In this document: positions 37,426 to 47,334 of the stretch, piece after piece
Layout of the letters: every line of letters begins with the position of its first letter
Numbering within the stretch: position 1 is the stretch's first letter
NCBI RefSeq assembly: GCF_005116645.1
Contig: NZ_SWCM01000010.1
Location: 158,521 to 222,520, forward strand
Reading direction: 5' to 3'
Length of the DNA stretch: 64,000 nucleotides
From: Desulfopila sp. IMCC35006
Lineage (GTDB): Bacteria; Desulfobacterota; Desulfobulbia; Desulfobulbales; Desulfocapsaceae
Notes under the pieces: generated by a model
What the model saw: only the letters and a program-made list of their open reading frames with translations
The model's database searches: none
Told to the model about the DNA's origin: nothing
Translations under genes and position numbers: made by a program

Positions 37426-38334
37426 ATGGGAAAGACCTCAAAAGCGCTGAAGAAATCAGGCTACAGTCTGGAAGTACCGCTGCAATCAACTACAGATACA
37501 CAAACAGAAAGATTGGTTCGATCGGCAGATAACGCAGCGACTGGTGGCAATGAAGAAAAACCGTTTTTGGTCCGCGAACCGCAACGAACTGAGATTTATT
37601 CCCCGCAGTGGGATGAGCGGTTGACGAAGGTGGCCAGTTTTTCTAGCAAGATCGCCGAATCATTTCGTGTTTTACGGTCAAAAATACTCATCCCTCAAGA
37701 TGGTCGACCAGCACCTAAAACTATCATGGTGACCTCTGCCTTGCCCCGTGAAGGGAAAAGCTTTGTGTCGGCTAATCTTGCTATCGCCCTGGCTCAAGGA
37801 GTGGATCAGCATGCGCTGCTGGTTGACTGTGACCTTCGTGCCCCTTCTCTCGCTCAACTCTTTGGTCTCCCATCCGATCGTGGACTGGCCGATTATCTTC
37901 TTGATAAAGATGATATCTCCTCAGTTATCCGCAACACCTCTATGGAAAAACTGACGATTTTACCCAGTGGTTTGCCCCCGGTCAATCCGGCGGAGCTGCT
38001 TGGCTCTGAACGGATGCACAAACTCATCGCGGAACTGGCAGGCCGCTATCCCGACAGGTATGTAATTTTTGATACCCCTCCTCTTGAAGTCGCCTCTGAA
38101 TCGCAAGTGCTGTCTCAAGTGGTTGATGGGGTGGTACTGGTAGTAAGACAAGGCTTTTCCAGTCGAAACCTCATAGAAAAATTTATCTCGGAAATCGGCA
38201 AAAACAAGATTATCGGTGTAATCTTCAACGGGCACAAGAGCAACTTTATATCCACCCGGCTGGTTGATAAAAGTCATTATTATTATGGTAATTACTATAA
38301 TAATACTGGACAAAAGAGCGGGATGAGTTCTTAG
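37426..38334 (+). CDS. BY-type tyrosine autokinase (CpsD/CapB-like)
   Basis: A 302-residue bacterial tyrosine kinase. Walker A is SALPREGKSFVSANLAIAL (near residue 104), Walker A' is LLVDCDLRAPSL (near 134), Walker B is YVIFDTPPLEVASES (near 206). The C-terminal tyrosine cluster HYYYGNYYNN is the autophosphorylation tail. It would pair with the chain-length protein just upstream to control polymerisation and export. The gene ends only 10 bp from the convergent YgiQ gene. Confidence 0.9.
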   Translation: MGKTSKALKKSGYSLEVPLQSTTDTQTERLVRSADNAATGGNEEKPFLVREPQRTEIYSPQWDERLTKVASFSSKIAESFRVLRSKILIPQDGRPAPKTIMVTSALPREGKSFVSANLAIALAQGVDQHALLVDCDLRAPSLAQLFGLPSDRGLADYLLDKDDISSVIRNTSMEKLTILPSGLPPVNPAELLGSERMHKLIAELAGRYPDRYVIFDTPPLEVASESQVLSQVVDGVVLVVRQGFSSRNLIEKFISEIGKNKIIGVIFNGHKSNFISTRLVDKSHYYYGNYYNNTGQKSGMSS

Positions 38335-38344
38335 GCAAGATGTA

Positions 38345-40147
38345 TCATCTTTTCTTTTTGCGGCCGAACCCTTTGGGGCGAAAAGCTTTCTGCTGAAGTG
38401 ACTGTTCCACAATGCGACGCTGCTGCTGCCTGTCCGATTGCTTGCGCGGGACCGTCAGCGGTTGCTTGGATCCTGGCTTCAAGCCAGTTACATACATGGC
38501 AGTGGACAGGGTCCCGGGGGTAGGGGTAAAATCCTGGAATTTTCTTACTTGCAGCCCTAACTTGTGCATGTCCTGGGTAAGTTTTTGGGCATGCTGTGGT
38601 GTTGATCCGGGGTGCGCCGTGATGATATACGGCGTAAATTCCATCTTTTTACCGATCTCTTTTTCTATCTTCCGACATTCGGCAATAAATTTCTTAAGAA
38701 GACTATGGGGTTCCTTGTGCATGAGACAGAGAAGTTCATCGTCGGTATGTTCAGGGGCGATTTTCAATGATCCGGGGGTGTGATGCTGCAGGATCCTTCG
38801 CAACAGTCGAGGGGTGCGAAGGAGCAGTTCCATTCTCAGACCGGAAGAAATGAACAGATTCTTTATGCTGGGGATGGCGGCGACATCGTTCAGCAGCTGG
38901 AGAAACAGCTCTTCGTTTATCTCCAGTTTTTTGCAGGGTTGCGGGTAGAGGCAGTCGCGTTTTTTACAGGAACCTATGCTGCAGTGCGTACCGAAGAGGT
39001 TGGCCGTCGGTCCGCCAAGATCGCTTATAGTGCCGGTAAAATCGTCCATCTGCGTGATACGTTCACATTCCTTGACGATGGATTCTCGGCTGCGTGAGAT
39101 TATTGCTGGTCCCTGGTGTCTGGTGATAGCACAAAAAGAGCAGTTACCGGAACAGCCCCGAACGATGGTTACTGAATCCTTAATCATCCGGTAGGCCGGG
39201 ATGTGCTGATGGTCAGGATGCGGACGTCTCGTATAGGGCAGGGCGTAGAGCGCATCAAGTTCAGACGGTGATAGTGGGGGGGGTGCCGGATGCTGCACCA
39301 CCCAGTGCGTTTGTTGGCGTTGCAGGATTGTTTGCGAGGAAGCAGCGCTTGAGTGCCTGTTTATCGCCATCTCGGTATCGAGGAATAAAGCGACTTCTCG
39401 TTTTATGTCATCCCAGGAGGGGAGGACGAGTGTGTTGGGTGAGCTGCTTATCTTTCCTGCCGGGAAAGTCTCAGATAAATGTTCCTGCAGTTCCCTGTCG
39501 GTAAATCTTTGACAGGTCCCTGAAATATTGTGCAGAGATTTATTTGCTGCACACCTTCTTGCGATCTCCACGATAGCCTTTTCGGCCATCCCGTATACGA
39601 TGAGGTCCGCTTTGGCGTCGGTTAGAAAGGATGACCGGAGTTTTTCCTGTTTGAAATCATAGTGGACAAAGCGTCGGAGTGAAGCCTCAATGCCACCGAG
39701 GATGATGGGGATGTTGCGAAAAGCCGAACGGGCCAGGCTGGTATAGATGAGACTGGCACGATCCGGTCTTCTGCGTTCTGTCTTGACCCGCTCCGTTCCG
39801 CGCCACGGATTGCCATCGGGAGAGTAGGCATCGGTGTCGCGCACTTTGCCGTTACCGGTGTAGTTGGCGACTATGGAATCAAGGTTTCCGGCGGTGATAC
39901 CGCAGAACAGTCTCGGCGTGGGAAATCTTTTGAAATCTTCAGCTGAATCGAATCGCGGCTGTGGCAGGAGAGCTACCTGAAAACCGTAGCTTTCCAATAG
40001 CCTGCCGATAAGCGCGACACCAAAGGATGGATGGTCGATGTAGGCATCTCCGGTCACAAGCAGAATGTCGATACCTGACCATCCCCTCCGCCTGCACTCC
40101 TCCCAGGAAATCGGTAAAGGAAGAGTGGTGCTGGCAGGTTTATCCAT
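38345..40147 (-). CDS. YgiQ family radical SAM protein
   Basis: A 600-residue radical SAM protein of the YgiQ family. An N-terminal cobalamin-binding-like region (ILLVTGDAYIDHPSFGVALI) precedes the radical SAM core with VRGCSGNCSFCAITRHQG (CxxxCxxC). The Lys/Arg-rich C-terminal tail (KAFRPKGFGRKKKR) suggests nucleic-acid contact. The function of the family is not known. The start at 40147 is placed after the nhaD stop; the longer frame would overlap nhaD by about 200 bases. Confidence 0.9.
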   Translation of the reverse strand: MDKPASTTLPLPISWEECRRRGWSGIDILLVTGDAYIDHPSFGVALIGRLLESYGFQVALLPQPRFDSAEDFKRFPTPRLFCGITAGNLDSIVANYTGNGKVRDTDAYSPDGNPWRGTERVKTERRRPDRASLIYTSLARSAFRNIPIILGGIEASLRRFVHYDFKQEKLRSSFLTDAKADLIVYGMAEKAIVEIARRCAANKSLHNISGTCQRFTDRELQEHLSETFPAGKISSSPNTLVLPSWDDIKREVALFLDTEMAINRHSSAASSQTILQRQQTHWVVQHPAPPPLSPSELDALYALPYTRRPHPDHQHIPAYRMIKDSVTIVRGCSGNCSFCAITRHQGPAIISRSRESIVKECERITQMDDFTGTISDLGGPTANLFGTHCSIGSCKKRDCLYPQPCKKLEINEELFLQLLNDVAAIPSIKNLFISSGLRMELLLRTPRLLRRILQHHTPGSLKIAPEHTDDELLCLMHKEPHSLLKKFIAECRKIEKEIGKKMEFTPYIITAHPGSTPQHAQKLTQDMHKLGLQVRKFQDFTPTPGTLSTAMYVTGLKPGSKQPLTVPRKQSDRQQQRRIVEQSLQQKAFRPKGFGRKKKR

Positions 40148-40167
40148 GAGAATCCTTGACAGACCTT

Positions 40168-41592
40168 TTACATAAATCTGGCATTGATGAAAATGTGGCA
40201 GAGGATAGATGCTGCATAACCAAGAGCGATTACCGGAGTCCATTTCAAATGGGCATTGAAGGTATAAACATTTCGTGCCGCGCCCATAAGAGCAACTCCG
40301 GCGGCAGATCCGATTGACAGCAAACTGCCTCCGACCCCTGCTGTCAGGGTAACCAGCAGCCATTGTCCATGGGACATCTCAGGGCGCATGGTCAGTACGG
40401 CAAACATCACCGGAATATTATCGACAACGGCCGATAGAATCCCGATAATAACATTGGCTGTGGTTGCGCCCAAGCCGAGATACAGAAATTTGGAAACCGC
40501 GGCGAGATAACCAAATTGGGATAGTCCGCCGACACAGAGGATGACCCCGTAAAAAAACAGCAGAGTATCCCACTCGGCCCGGGCGACTTTACGGAACAGG
40601 TCGAAGGGATCAGGCTTTGAATGATATGTCTGATGTGCCAGGGGATTATCGTCAATATCGTAATTGCGATGTTCCTTCTTCTTCAGATAATAGGAGAAAA
40701 AACCAAGATAGCCAAGACCGAGCATCATGCCTGCCGCTGGCGGAAGATGGAGGAAATTATGAAATGAGACTGCAGTTATGATGGTGGCTAAAAAGAGCAG
40801 CATGATTCTTTTCGCCCCTATTTTCATGACATACTGGTCCTTGCTGGGCTGAGGGGTTTTTTTGCTGATGGAAAAATTCATAAAAATAGCAGGAACCAGC
40901 CAATTTACCAGTGACGGAATGAAGATATGGAAAAATTCATTGAATTGGACCACTCCTTTTTGCCAGACCATAAGCGTTGTGATGTCGCCAAACGGTGAAA
41001 ACGCCCCTCCGGCATTAGCCGCAATGACGATGTTGATACAGGCAATCGCCACAAATTTTTTGTCACTGCCCCCGACCGCCATGGCAACCGCCCCCATAAG
41101 CAAAGCAGTAGTCAGGTTGTCGGCCACCGGGGAAATAATAAAGGCTAAGAATCCGGTCACCCAGAAAACAGTTCGCAGCGAGAATCCCCGCGTGACAAGC
41201 CAGGAACGCAAAGCCTGGAATACATTACGTTCGTCCATGGCATTGATGTAGGTCATGGCAACCAGAAGAAACAGGAACAGTTCGGCGTATTCCAATAGGT
41301 TATGGCGAATGGCTATCTCTGCGGCATGATTATCACCCATCCTGCTGAAGGTGATAGCAACCAGGATCCAGATAATACCTGCAGCAAGAAGTACAGGTTT
41401 GGATTTTCTTAAATGGAGCTTCTCCTCAAGAATGACCAGCGAATAGGCACCCACGAAAAGAAAGACCGAGAGTATGCCAAAAATGGAGCCGGTAAGTCCT
41501 GCGGTATCTAACTCTGTGCCTGAACCGCTGCTGGCAAACGCAAGTGTTCCGGACGCAAGGAGTGCACAGAACAATAAGAGCAGTTTTTTCAT
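40168..41592 (-). CDS. nhaD: Na+/H+ antiporter NhaD
   Basis: A 474-residue polytopic membrane protein of the NhaD/IT superfamily. A cleavable-looking N-terminus (KKLLLLFCALLASGTLAFAS) is followed by 11-13 hydrophobic helices, with the conserved SPVADNLTTALLMGAVAMAV and NAGGAFSPFGDITTLMVWQ stretches holding the Asp/Thr/Ser residues of ion transport. It exchanges Na+ or Li+ for protons, typical of marine or alkaline-tolerant organisms. The ATG at 41592 has AGGAAAG upstream. Confidence 0.9.
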   Translation of the reverse strand: MKKLLLLFCALLASGTLAFASSGSGTELDTAGLTGSIFGILSVFLFVGAYSLVILEEKLHLRKSKPVLLAAGIIWILVAITFSRMGDNHAAEIAIRHNLLEYAELFLFLLVAMTYINAMDERNVFQALRSWLVTRGFSLRTVFWVTGFLAFIISPVADNLTTALLMGAVAMAVGGSDKKFVAIACINIVIAANAGGAFSPFGDITTLMVWQKGVVQFNEFFHIFIPSLVNWLVPAIFMNFSISKKTPQPSKDQYVMKIGAKRIMLLFLATIITAVSFHNFLHLPPAAGMMLGLGYLGFFSYYLKKKEHRNYDIDDNPLAHQTYHSKPDPFDLFRKVARAEWDTLLFFYGVILCVGGLSQFGYLAAVSKFLYLGLGATTANVIIGILSAVVDNIPVMFAVLTMRPEMSHGQWLLVTLTAGVGGSLLSIGSAAGVALMGAARNVYTFNAHLKWTPVIALGYAASILCHIFINARFM

Positions 41593-41725
41593 TGGGGGCT
41601 TTCCTGGTTGATATTGATAATAAAAAACAGACAAACGCCGCAGATTATACCAGCCGGTAAGAACCATCGCAAGAAGAGTCGGATAATCTCGGAAAATACT
41701 GCGATTGTGACGGTGAAGGTGGGAT

Positions 41726-41753
41726 CCCTCCGGTCAGGCAGCAGACCGGAGGG
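41726..41753. other. Strong hairpin between SulP and nhaD genes
   Basis: A perfect 10-bp stem CCCTCCGGTC / GACCGGAGGG with an 8-base loop, 12 bases after the SulP stop (41765). No T run follows on the minus strand, so it may be an attenuator or an mRNA-processing hairpin rather than a full terminator. Confidence 0.55.
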
Positions 41754-41764
41754 GGAACTCAAAA

Positions 41765-43924
41765 TCAGCTCTCTGCTGGTATATATTTCGTCAATGGGCA
41801 ATCATTGCACCCGGCCACCGGTAGATCGGTCCCGGTATGAATCTGTTTGATGAGAGCAGCGACAGCGGCTTTACTGTCGGCATACATATGTTCCTTGCCA
41901 ATTTCTTCAATTAAGCCGGTTCGCTCCATGACTTTCAGCACCTGTCCTTTTACACCGCACATGGCGAAACCGAGTTTGGCACTGCGTACCCTTTTACAGA
42001 GCATATCCAGAGCTTCTTCGCCGGAGGCATCCATATCATTTATGCCCCGGGCGTCAAGAAGTATATAGCGAAGATCGGGTTGTTCGGTTCTGAATTTGGC
42101 GACCTGTTCGTCGAGGTAACTGGCGTTGGCAAAAAAGAGGGCACCGTCAAAACGTACGACCGAGATATGGCGACAACCTTTCAGGCGGTAGTGTTCTGAA
42201 CTTTTCAGAACATTTTCTTCATTCATTGACAGCCTGGCGACGACTGGGCGCATAGACTTGTAGAGAAAAACGATCATGGAGAGGCCGACACCGACCATGA
42301 TGCCTTTGTCGAGGTGCGGGGCAAAATAGAGAGTGACCACGAAACAGAGAACAGAAATTGCGCCATCGTACCATTGTGCTTTCCAGGAGTGAATAAAACC
42401 TCTGACGTTGACCAGGCCAATGACTGCCATCATGATAACCGCAGCCAGAACGGCCTGGGGCAGATGATACAGCAACGGAGTGAAAAATAACAGGGTGATG
42501 ACGACCATTATCGATGTTACCACCGATGAGATACCCGACACGGCGCCTGCCTGCAGGTTAACGGCAGAACGGGAAAATGAACCGGAAACCGCATAGCTGG
42601 AACCAATTGAGCCAAAAATGTTGGCCAATCCCTGACCAATGAGTTCCTGGTTCGGATCGAGTTTTTGACCGGTCTTTGCCGCCATGGCTTTGGCGATGGC
42701 GATGGCTTCCATAAAGCCCAGCAGCGAGATGATAATTGCCGTAGGGAGGAGTTTAAAGAACGATTTGACGCTGAGCTCAGGGATGGTGAATTTAGGCAGG
42801 CCTTCAGGGATCTTGCCTACAACCTCACCGCCACCGATAACTGTAAGCTCGGCGGTCTTTAATGGAGAATTGCCTACCTTGAGCTTCCAGGTATTGCCGT
42901 CTGTTTTTACTCCATCGGGAATTGAATCTTTTGGAAAAAGGGTCAGCGTGTTATCTGTTTTGACCCCGGCAAACTTAGCCGCTCGAAGCTGCTCCCTCAG
43001 GGTGTGGGTGTGATGTTTCGCATCATTTATTTTCAGGGTGAGGAGTTCCACCTGGCTCTGCAGTTCAATCAGCTTGACACTCTTGCCGCCATGTCCTTTG
43101 GGCAGATTGCTGATCTCATCATTTACGTGATGCTCCATCTCCGATCGTTCGGTTGATAGGGACTCAAGCTCTTTGGCTGCTTGGTTGAACGCGGTGATTT
43201 TCTCGGCAATTGCAGGAGACTGGATTGCGGAGACATCGATCTTGGCATCGTTGTTGTAATGGGTGAAATAGGAAATCAGGGTAGTGATGGCCACCGCAAC
43301 CAGCACGTTGGGGATACGCGGGTTGATTTTTTTAAGAACCACCATGATGATCACCGCGCTGACACCATAGATAAGGGTCGGCAGGTGGGTATAGTCCATT
43401 GCCGCCTGGAAGACCCGAACCATTGTTTCATAATGATGTTCTGCCGAGTCGACATTGACGCCAAAAAATTTGGATAATTGCGATGTTGCGATGATAATGG
43501 CACCGGCGTTGGTAAAGCCATTGACTACCGGGTGAGACAGAAAGTTGACGACCAGTCCCAGTCGAAGTACCCCAAGGGAAAACTGGAATATGCCAACCGT
43601 CAGCGCGAGTGTAATCGAATACGCGATGAACTGGGCTGATCCGGCAGTGGCGAGTGGGGCAAGAGATGCCGCAGACATAAGAGAGACCACCGCAACAGGT
43701 CCGGTTGCCAGTTGGCGGCTCGACCCAAAGAGTGCGGCAATCATTGGCGGCAGAAAAGCGGCATACAAACCGTAATAGGCTGGTAATCCGGCAAGCTGGG
43801 CGTAGGCCATTGACTGGGGGATCAGAACCAGGGCGACTGTAATGCCGGCCAGGAAATCAATCTTGAACTTGCCGATGTCATAATCCTTAAACCAGGCAAG
43901 AAACGGGAAAATCATTTGAATCAT
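41765..43924 (-). CDS. SulP family anion transporter with STAS domain and coiled-coil insert
   Basis: A 719-residue SLC26/SulP transporter, for sulfate, bicarbonate or related anions. The signature VALVLIPQSMAYAQLAGLPAYYGLY and the region NIFGSIGSSYAVSGSFSRSA are clear, with a C-terminal STAS domain (about 590-700, LLDARGINDMDASGEEAL). Unusual: residues about 228-378, within the membrane domain, are a hydrophilic insertion containing a coiled coil (ELESLSTERSEMEHHV; ELQSQVELLTLKINDAK) and a beta-rich part. The extreme C-terminus carries CNDCPL. SD AAGGAG lies 10 bases from the ATG. In a sulfate-reducing lineage sulfate is a likely substrate, but this is not shown. Confidence 0.9.
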   Translation of the reverse strand: MIQMIFPFLAWFKDYDIGKFKIDFLAGITVALVLIPQSMAYAQLAGLPAYYGLYAAFLPPMIAALFGSSRQLATGPVAVVSLMSAASLAPLATAGSAQFIAYSITLALTVGIFQFSLGVLRLGLVVNFLSHPVVNGFTNAGAIIIATSQLSKFFGVNVDSAEHHYETMVRVFQAAMDYTHLPTLIYGVSAVIIMVVLKKINPRIPNVLVAVAITTLISYFTHYNNDAKIDVSAIQSPAIAEKITAFNQAAKELESLSTERSEMEHHVNDEISNLPKGHGGKSVKLIELQSQVELLTLKINDAKHHTHTLREQLRAAKFAGVKTDNTLTLFPKDSIPDGVKTDGNTWKLKVGNSPLKTAELTVIGGGEVVGKIPEGLPKFTIPELSVKSFFKLLPTAIIISLLGFMEAIAIAKAMAAKTGQKLDPNQELIGQGLANIFGSIGSSYAVSGSFSRSAVNLQAGAVSGISSVVTSIMVVITLLFFTPLLYHLPQAVLAAVIMMAVIGLVNVRGFIHSWKAQWYDGAISVLCFVVTLYFAPHLDKGIMVGVGLSMIVFLYKSMRPVVARLSMNEENVLKSSEHYRLKGCRHISVVRFDGALFFANASYLDEQVAKFRTEQPDLRYILLDARGINDMDASGEEALDMLCKRVRSAKLGFAMCGVKGQVLKVMERTGLIEEIGKEHMYADSKAAVAALIKQIHTGTDLPVAGCNDCPLTKYIPAES

Positions 43925-44164
43925 CGTGTCTGCTCCTTAAAAAAATTACAATATTCTAAAAGGGATTTATCCCTTCAGCTTACAATAACCAGCGGACAGT
44001 CCGAGTCGAAATTGCCTGTCTTTTCAGCACAGCTAATCAAAGCGCTCTTGCGAAGAAAGTCAAGAAAAATTGGAAATATTAAAAGGAGATATGTGCAAAA
44101 TCAGCAAGGAATTGCAATTTCGAAGGAAATATGGTTAATAGATAGGGTTTTTCTCAGGAAATCT

Positions 44165-44971
44165 TCAGTGTGCGTTTCTTTTCAAGCGGAGCAGCCAGAT
44201 AAGCAGGCCGCTTCCTACCATCAGCCCGCTAAGAAGCTGGCCCATGGTAAAGAGGCCAATTACATATCCCACCTGTTGATCCGGTTCCCGGAAATTCTCG
44301 ACAACAATTCTCAGGCAGCCATAGCCAATGAGAAAGAGGGCTGTGATACTGCCATGAGGCCAGTAGTGATTCTGCTGCCATGGCCTTTTTCGTACTGACC
44401 AGAGTATGATAAAAAGCACAACGCCTTCAAGCACCGACTCATAGAGCTGTGACGGATGTCGGGGGAAAGGACCGCCCCCCGGAAAGGTCATGGCCCAGGG
44501 CAGGTCGCTGACTCGTCCATACAGTTCGCCATTGATAAAATTGCCTATCCGGCCTAAACCGAGGCCGACAGGGAGGGTGGCTATATAAATATCGGCACTT
44601 TTCCAGAAATCGAGCTTGTTCTTCCGGCAGAAAACCCAGCCAGCTATCAACAAGGTCAGGCAAGCTCCGTGAAACGACATGCCGCCACTCCAGGTTGCAG
44701 GAATTTCCAGAGGATGAGCCATGTAATAAGAAAAATTATAAAAAAAGACATAGCCCAGTCTGCCGCCGACCACAACTCCCAGGATGAGTACCAGATTGAG
44801 GTTTTCAAAATGTTCGGCAAGCCGGTCGTAGTGGTATTCCCGGATCTGTTTCCTGACGAGAAAATAGCTTGCCAGAAATCCGAGCACATACATCAGTCCA
44901 TACCAACGTACATGCAACGGCCCGAGGCTGAAGATTATCGGGTCGATATTCGGAAAGGACAAAGGCGTCAT
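44165..44971 (-). CDS. lgt: Prolipoprotein diacylglyceryl transferase
   Basis: A 268-residue seven-helix membrane enzyme that transfers diacylglycerol to the lipobox cysteine of prolipoproteins. The Lgt signature GRIGNFINGELYGR is intact, as is RWYGLMYVLGFLASYFL near the N-terminus. A substrate with a lipobox is encoded in this window (the TPR lipoprotein). It lies 25 bp downstream of mnmG on the same strand. Confidence 0.95.
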   Translation of the reverse strand: MTPLSFPNIDPIIFSLGPLHVRWYGLMYVLGFLASYFLVRKQIREYHYDRLAEHFENLNLVLILGVVVGGRLGYVFFYNFSYYMAHPLEIPATWSGGMSFHGACLTLLIAGWVFCRKNKLDFWKSADIYIATLPVGLGLGRIGNFINGELYGRVSDLPWAMTFPGGGPFPRHPSQLYESVLEGVVLFIILWSVRKRPWQQNHYWPHGSITALFLIGYGCLRIVVENFREPDQQVGYVIGLFTMGQLLSGLMVGSGLLIWLLRLKRNAH

Positions 44972-44996
44972 AGAGGCAGATGAAAGGTGTCTGATG

Positions 44997-46895
44997 CTAT
45001 TTTTGTAATTTCTTTAAGTGTACCTGCAGTACCGAGATGGCCGCTGGTGTTATGCCGGAAATTCTTGATGCCTGGCCAAGTGAGAGGGGCTGGATCCTGG
45101 TCAGTTTTTCCACCACCTCATTGGAAAGGCCGGAGAGAGAGCGGTAATTAATGTCTTTTGGCAGCAGAACTGATTCCATTTTTTTGAACCGGGCCACCTG
45201 TTCGGTTTGTCGGTCGATGTAGCCTTTAAATTTCACCCGGAGCTCTATCTCTTCTCTGACCGGACTGGAAATGAGCTCCTCTACTGTTTGCAGCGCGTCA
45301 TCTGTGATCGGCAGCGATGCAAAGGATCTGATAGACAACTCAGGCCGGCGCAGCAGATCGGCGAGGGTACATTTTTGTTTGAGATCGCTGCTATTTAGTG
45401 CTGTAAGAGCCGCATTTGTTGCCGGGCCTGGTTTGAGAGACACCTGTTCCAGTGCCTGAGTGCCGCTGGCGATCAATTGCTGCTTCTGCAGGAATTGACT
45501 ATGTGCCTCTTCCGATACCAGCCCTAACTCGTAACCAATCTGGGCCAGACGACTGTCCGCGTTATCTTCACGCAACAACAGCCGATATTCGGCTCTTGAG
45601 GTGAAAAGCCGGTAGGGCTCTTTGGTGCCGCAGGTAACCAGATCGTCAATTAAGACCCCGATATACGCCTGCGAGCGGTCGAGAATCAATGGTTCCTGGT
45701 TGCGGCTGGAACGGACTGCGTTTATTCCGGCTAGAAGGCCCTGGGCTGCCGCTTCTTCGTACCCTGAGGTGCCGTTTATCTGTCCGGCAAAAAAAAGACC
45801 CTGTACCTGTTTTGTTTCCAGTGAGGGATGCAGGCCGAGGGGGTCGACATAATCGTACTCAATGGCGTATCCAGGCCTTATTATTTGGGCATGCTCCAAT
45901 CCCTTGATGGAATTGATCATGGCTTTCTGGGTGGCCAGCGGCAGGCTGGTTGGTATTCCGTTGGGATAGACCTCTGTGGTGTCAAGGCCTTCCGGTTCGA
46001 GAAAGATCTGGTGCCGATCTTTTTCCGGGAAACGCATGACTTTGTCTTCAATGGAAGGGCAATATCTGGCGCCTACTCCTTTTATGACCCCGGCGTACAT
46101 GGGCGATTGGCCGATGCCCTGACGAATGATCTCGTGCGTTTTTTCGTTGGTGTACGTTATATAGCAGGGCAATTGCGGGAGGGTGTAGCCGCGGTTCTCA
46201 CCATGCCCGGAGAAGGAAAAATGCGCGGCAGGGTAATCGCTGTGTTGAATCTCCAATTCTGCGTAGTTGATGGTGTGCGACGCGAGTCGAGGCACTGTCC
46301 CGGTCTTCATGCGGCCAACGGCAAATCCGTGGTCCTTAAACCAGGCGGCGAGCCCTTTTGATGGTGCGTCCCCGAGTCTTCCCGCCGGAAAATTTTTCAT
46401 GCCGATGTGGACCAGACCGTTCAGGAAAGTACCGGTGGCAACAACCACTGCTTTGCTATGGATGTGTTCGTCAAGCGACGTGCATATCCCGTAAATCCGG
46501 TCATTTTCAACGAGAAGCCCTGAAACTACCGTCTGTTTTACCGTCAGATTGGGCTGGTTCTCAATCACCGATTTCATGCGCAGGCGATAGAGCAGCCGGT
46601 CTGCCTGCGCTCTGGATGAGCGTACTGCCGGGCCTTTGCTGGTGTTGAGCCGGCGAAACTGGATGGAAGTGGCATCGATGTTTCTGGCCATTTCGCCGCC
46701 CAGGGCGTCAATTTCCCGAACCAGGTGGCCCTTGGCCAGCCCGCCGATTGCAGGGTTGCAGGACATTGCCCCGATCGTATCGGCATTAATTACCGTGAGC
46801 AGGGTTTTGCAGCCCATTCTCGCTGCGGCAAGCGCAGCTTCGCAGCCGGCATGGCCGGCTCCGATAACCGCTATATCATATTCTTCATTGATCAT
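44997..46895 (-). CDS. mnmG: tRNA uridine-5-carboxymethylaminomethyl modification protein MnmG (GidA)
   Basis: A 632-residue FAD-dependent enzyme that, with MnmE, installs the cmnm5 group on the wobble uridine of several tRNAs. FAD-binding YDIAVIGAGHAGCEAALAAA, the GidA signatures GPAVRSSRAQADRLLY and GQINGTSGYEEAAAQG, and the C-terminal YIDRQ...SLSNEVVEKL region are seen. ATG at 46895 with AAGGTG 9 bases upstream is preferred over a GTG four codons earlier. mnmE lies 4 kb away on the other strand. Confidence 0.97.
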   Translation of the reverse strand: MINEEYDIAVIGAGHAGCEAALAAARMGCKTLLTVINADTIGAMSCNPAIGGLAKGHLVREIDALGGEMARNIDATSIQFRRLNTSKGPAVRSSRAQADRLLYRLRMKSVIENQPNLTVKQTVVSGLLVENDRIYGICTSLDEHIHSKAVVVATGTFLNGLVHIGMKNFPAGRLGDAPSKGLAAWFKDHGFAVGRMKTGTVPRLASHTINYAELEIQHSDYPAAHFSFSGHGENRGYTLPQLPCYITYTNEKTHEIIRQGIGQSPMYAGVIKGVGARYCPSIEDKVMRFPEKDRHQIFLEPEGLDTTEVYPNGIPTSLPLATQKAMINSIKGLEHAQIIRPGYAIEYDYVDPLGLHPSLETKQVQGLFFAGQINGTSGYEEAAAQGLLAGINAVRSSRNQEPLILDRSQAYIGVLIDDLVTCGTKEPYRLFTSRAEYRLLLREDNADSRLAQIGYELGLVSEEAHSQFLQKQQLIASGTQALEQVSLKPGPATNAALTALNSSDLKQKCTLADLLRRPELSIRSFASLPITDDALQTVEELISSPVREEIELRVKFKGYIDRQTEQVARFKKMESVLLPKDINYRSLSGLSNEVVEKLTRIQPLSLGQASRISGITPAAISVLQVHLKKLQK

Positions 46896-46994
46896 GAGTT
46901 TTTTCACCTTGATTTATTCTGGCTCAAGCAGCGCAGAGAATAGCACAGCCGATTGGGTTGTGCAATATACGGGTGATCCTGTAGAACAAAATAA

Positions 46995-47024
46995 TTGACA
47001 CAGATAATTAATTGTGGTTAATAT
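46995..47024 (+). promoter_or_regulatory. Candidate promoter for the rpmH operon
   Basis: Perfect -35 TTGACA (46995-47000), 18-base spacer, -10 TAATAT (47019-47024), about 170 bases before the rpmH ATG, in the divergent mnmG/rpmH gap. Confidence 0.45.
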
Positions 47025-47194
47025 TTGTGTTTTGCAATTTGTCACCTTGTAGTTGGACACACCGCTTGTGCAGGGAGGGTGTCGACCCGAGGAATAGTTT
47101 GAAATCACATAATAAAGAGTAGATTCTCCGGAATCTCAGAAGCTAAAAATATTCCATGGTCTGACCATAGAATGTACCGATGAGGAAGTGAAGA

Positions 47195-47332
47195 ATGAGC
47201 AAGCGTACTTTTCAACCAAGCAACCTGAAACGTAAACGTACCCACGGATTTCGTGAAAGAATGAGTACCCGTGCCGGAAGAGCAGTCATCAGATCACGCA
47301 GAGCGAAAGGCCGCAAAAGGCTATCGGCATAG
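47195..47332 (+). CDS. rpmH: Ribosomal protein bL34
   Basis: A 45-residue, very basic protein of the large ribosomal subunit: [19 protein letters not shown] at the start and [15 protein letters not shown] at the end, the classic L34 sequence. GAGG-type SD about 7 bases upstream. It is the first gene of the rpmH-rnpA-yidD-yidC-khpB-mnmE cluster; rnpA starts 2 bases after its stop. Confidence 0.97.
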   Translation: MSKRTFQPSNLKRKRTHGFRERMSTRAGRAVIRSRRAKGRKRLSA

Positions 47333-47334
47333 CT

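Noticed and set aside
40148..40363. N-terminal extension of the YgiQ-type protein
   Set aside because: The extra 72 codons overlap the 3' end of nhaD in another frame and contain no conserved sequence.
46908..47194. Possible replication origin in the mnmG/rpmH gap
   Set aside because: rpmH and mnmG are often near oriC, but only one DnaA-box-like word with a mismatch (TTAACCACA) is present, there is no dnaA, dnaN or parAB gene in the window, and skew cannot be computed here.
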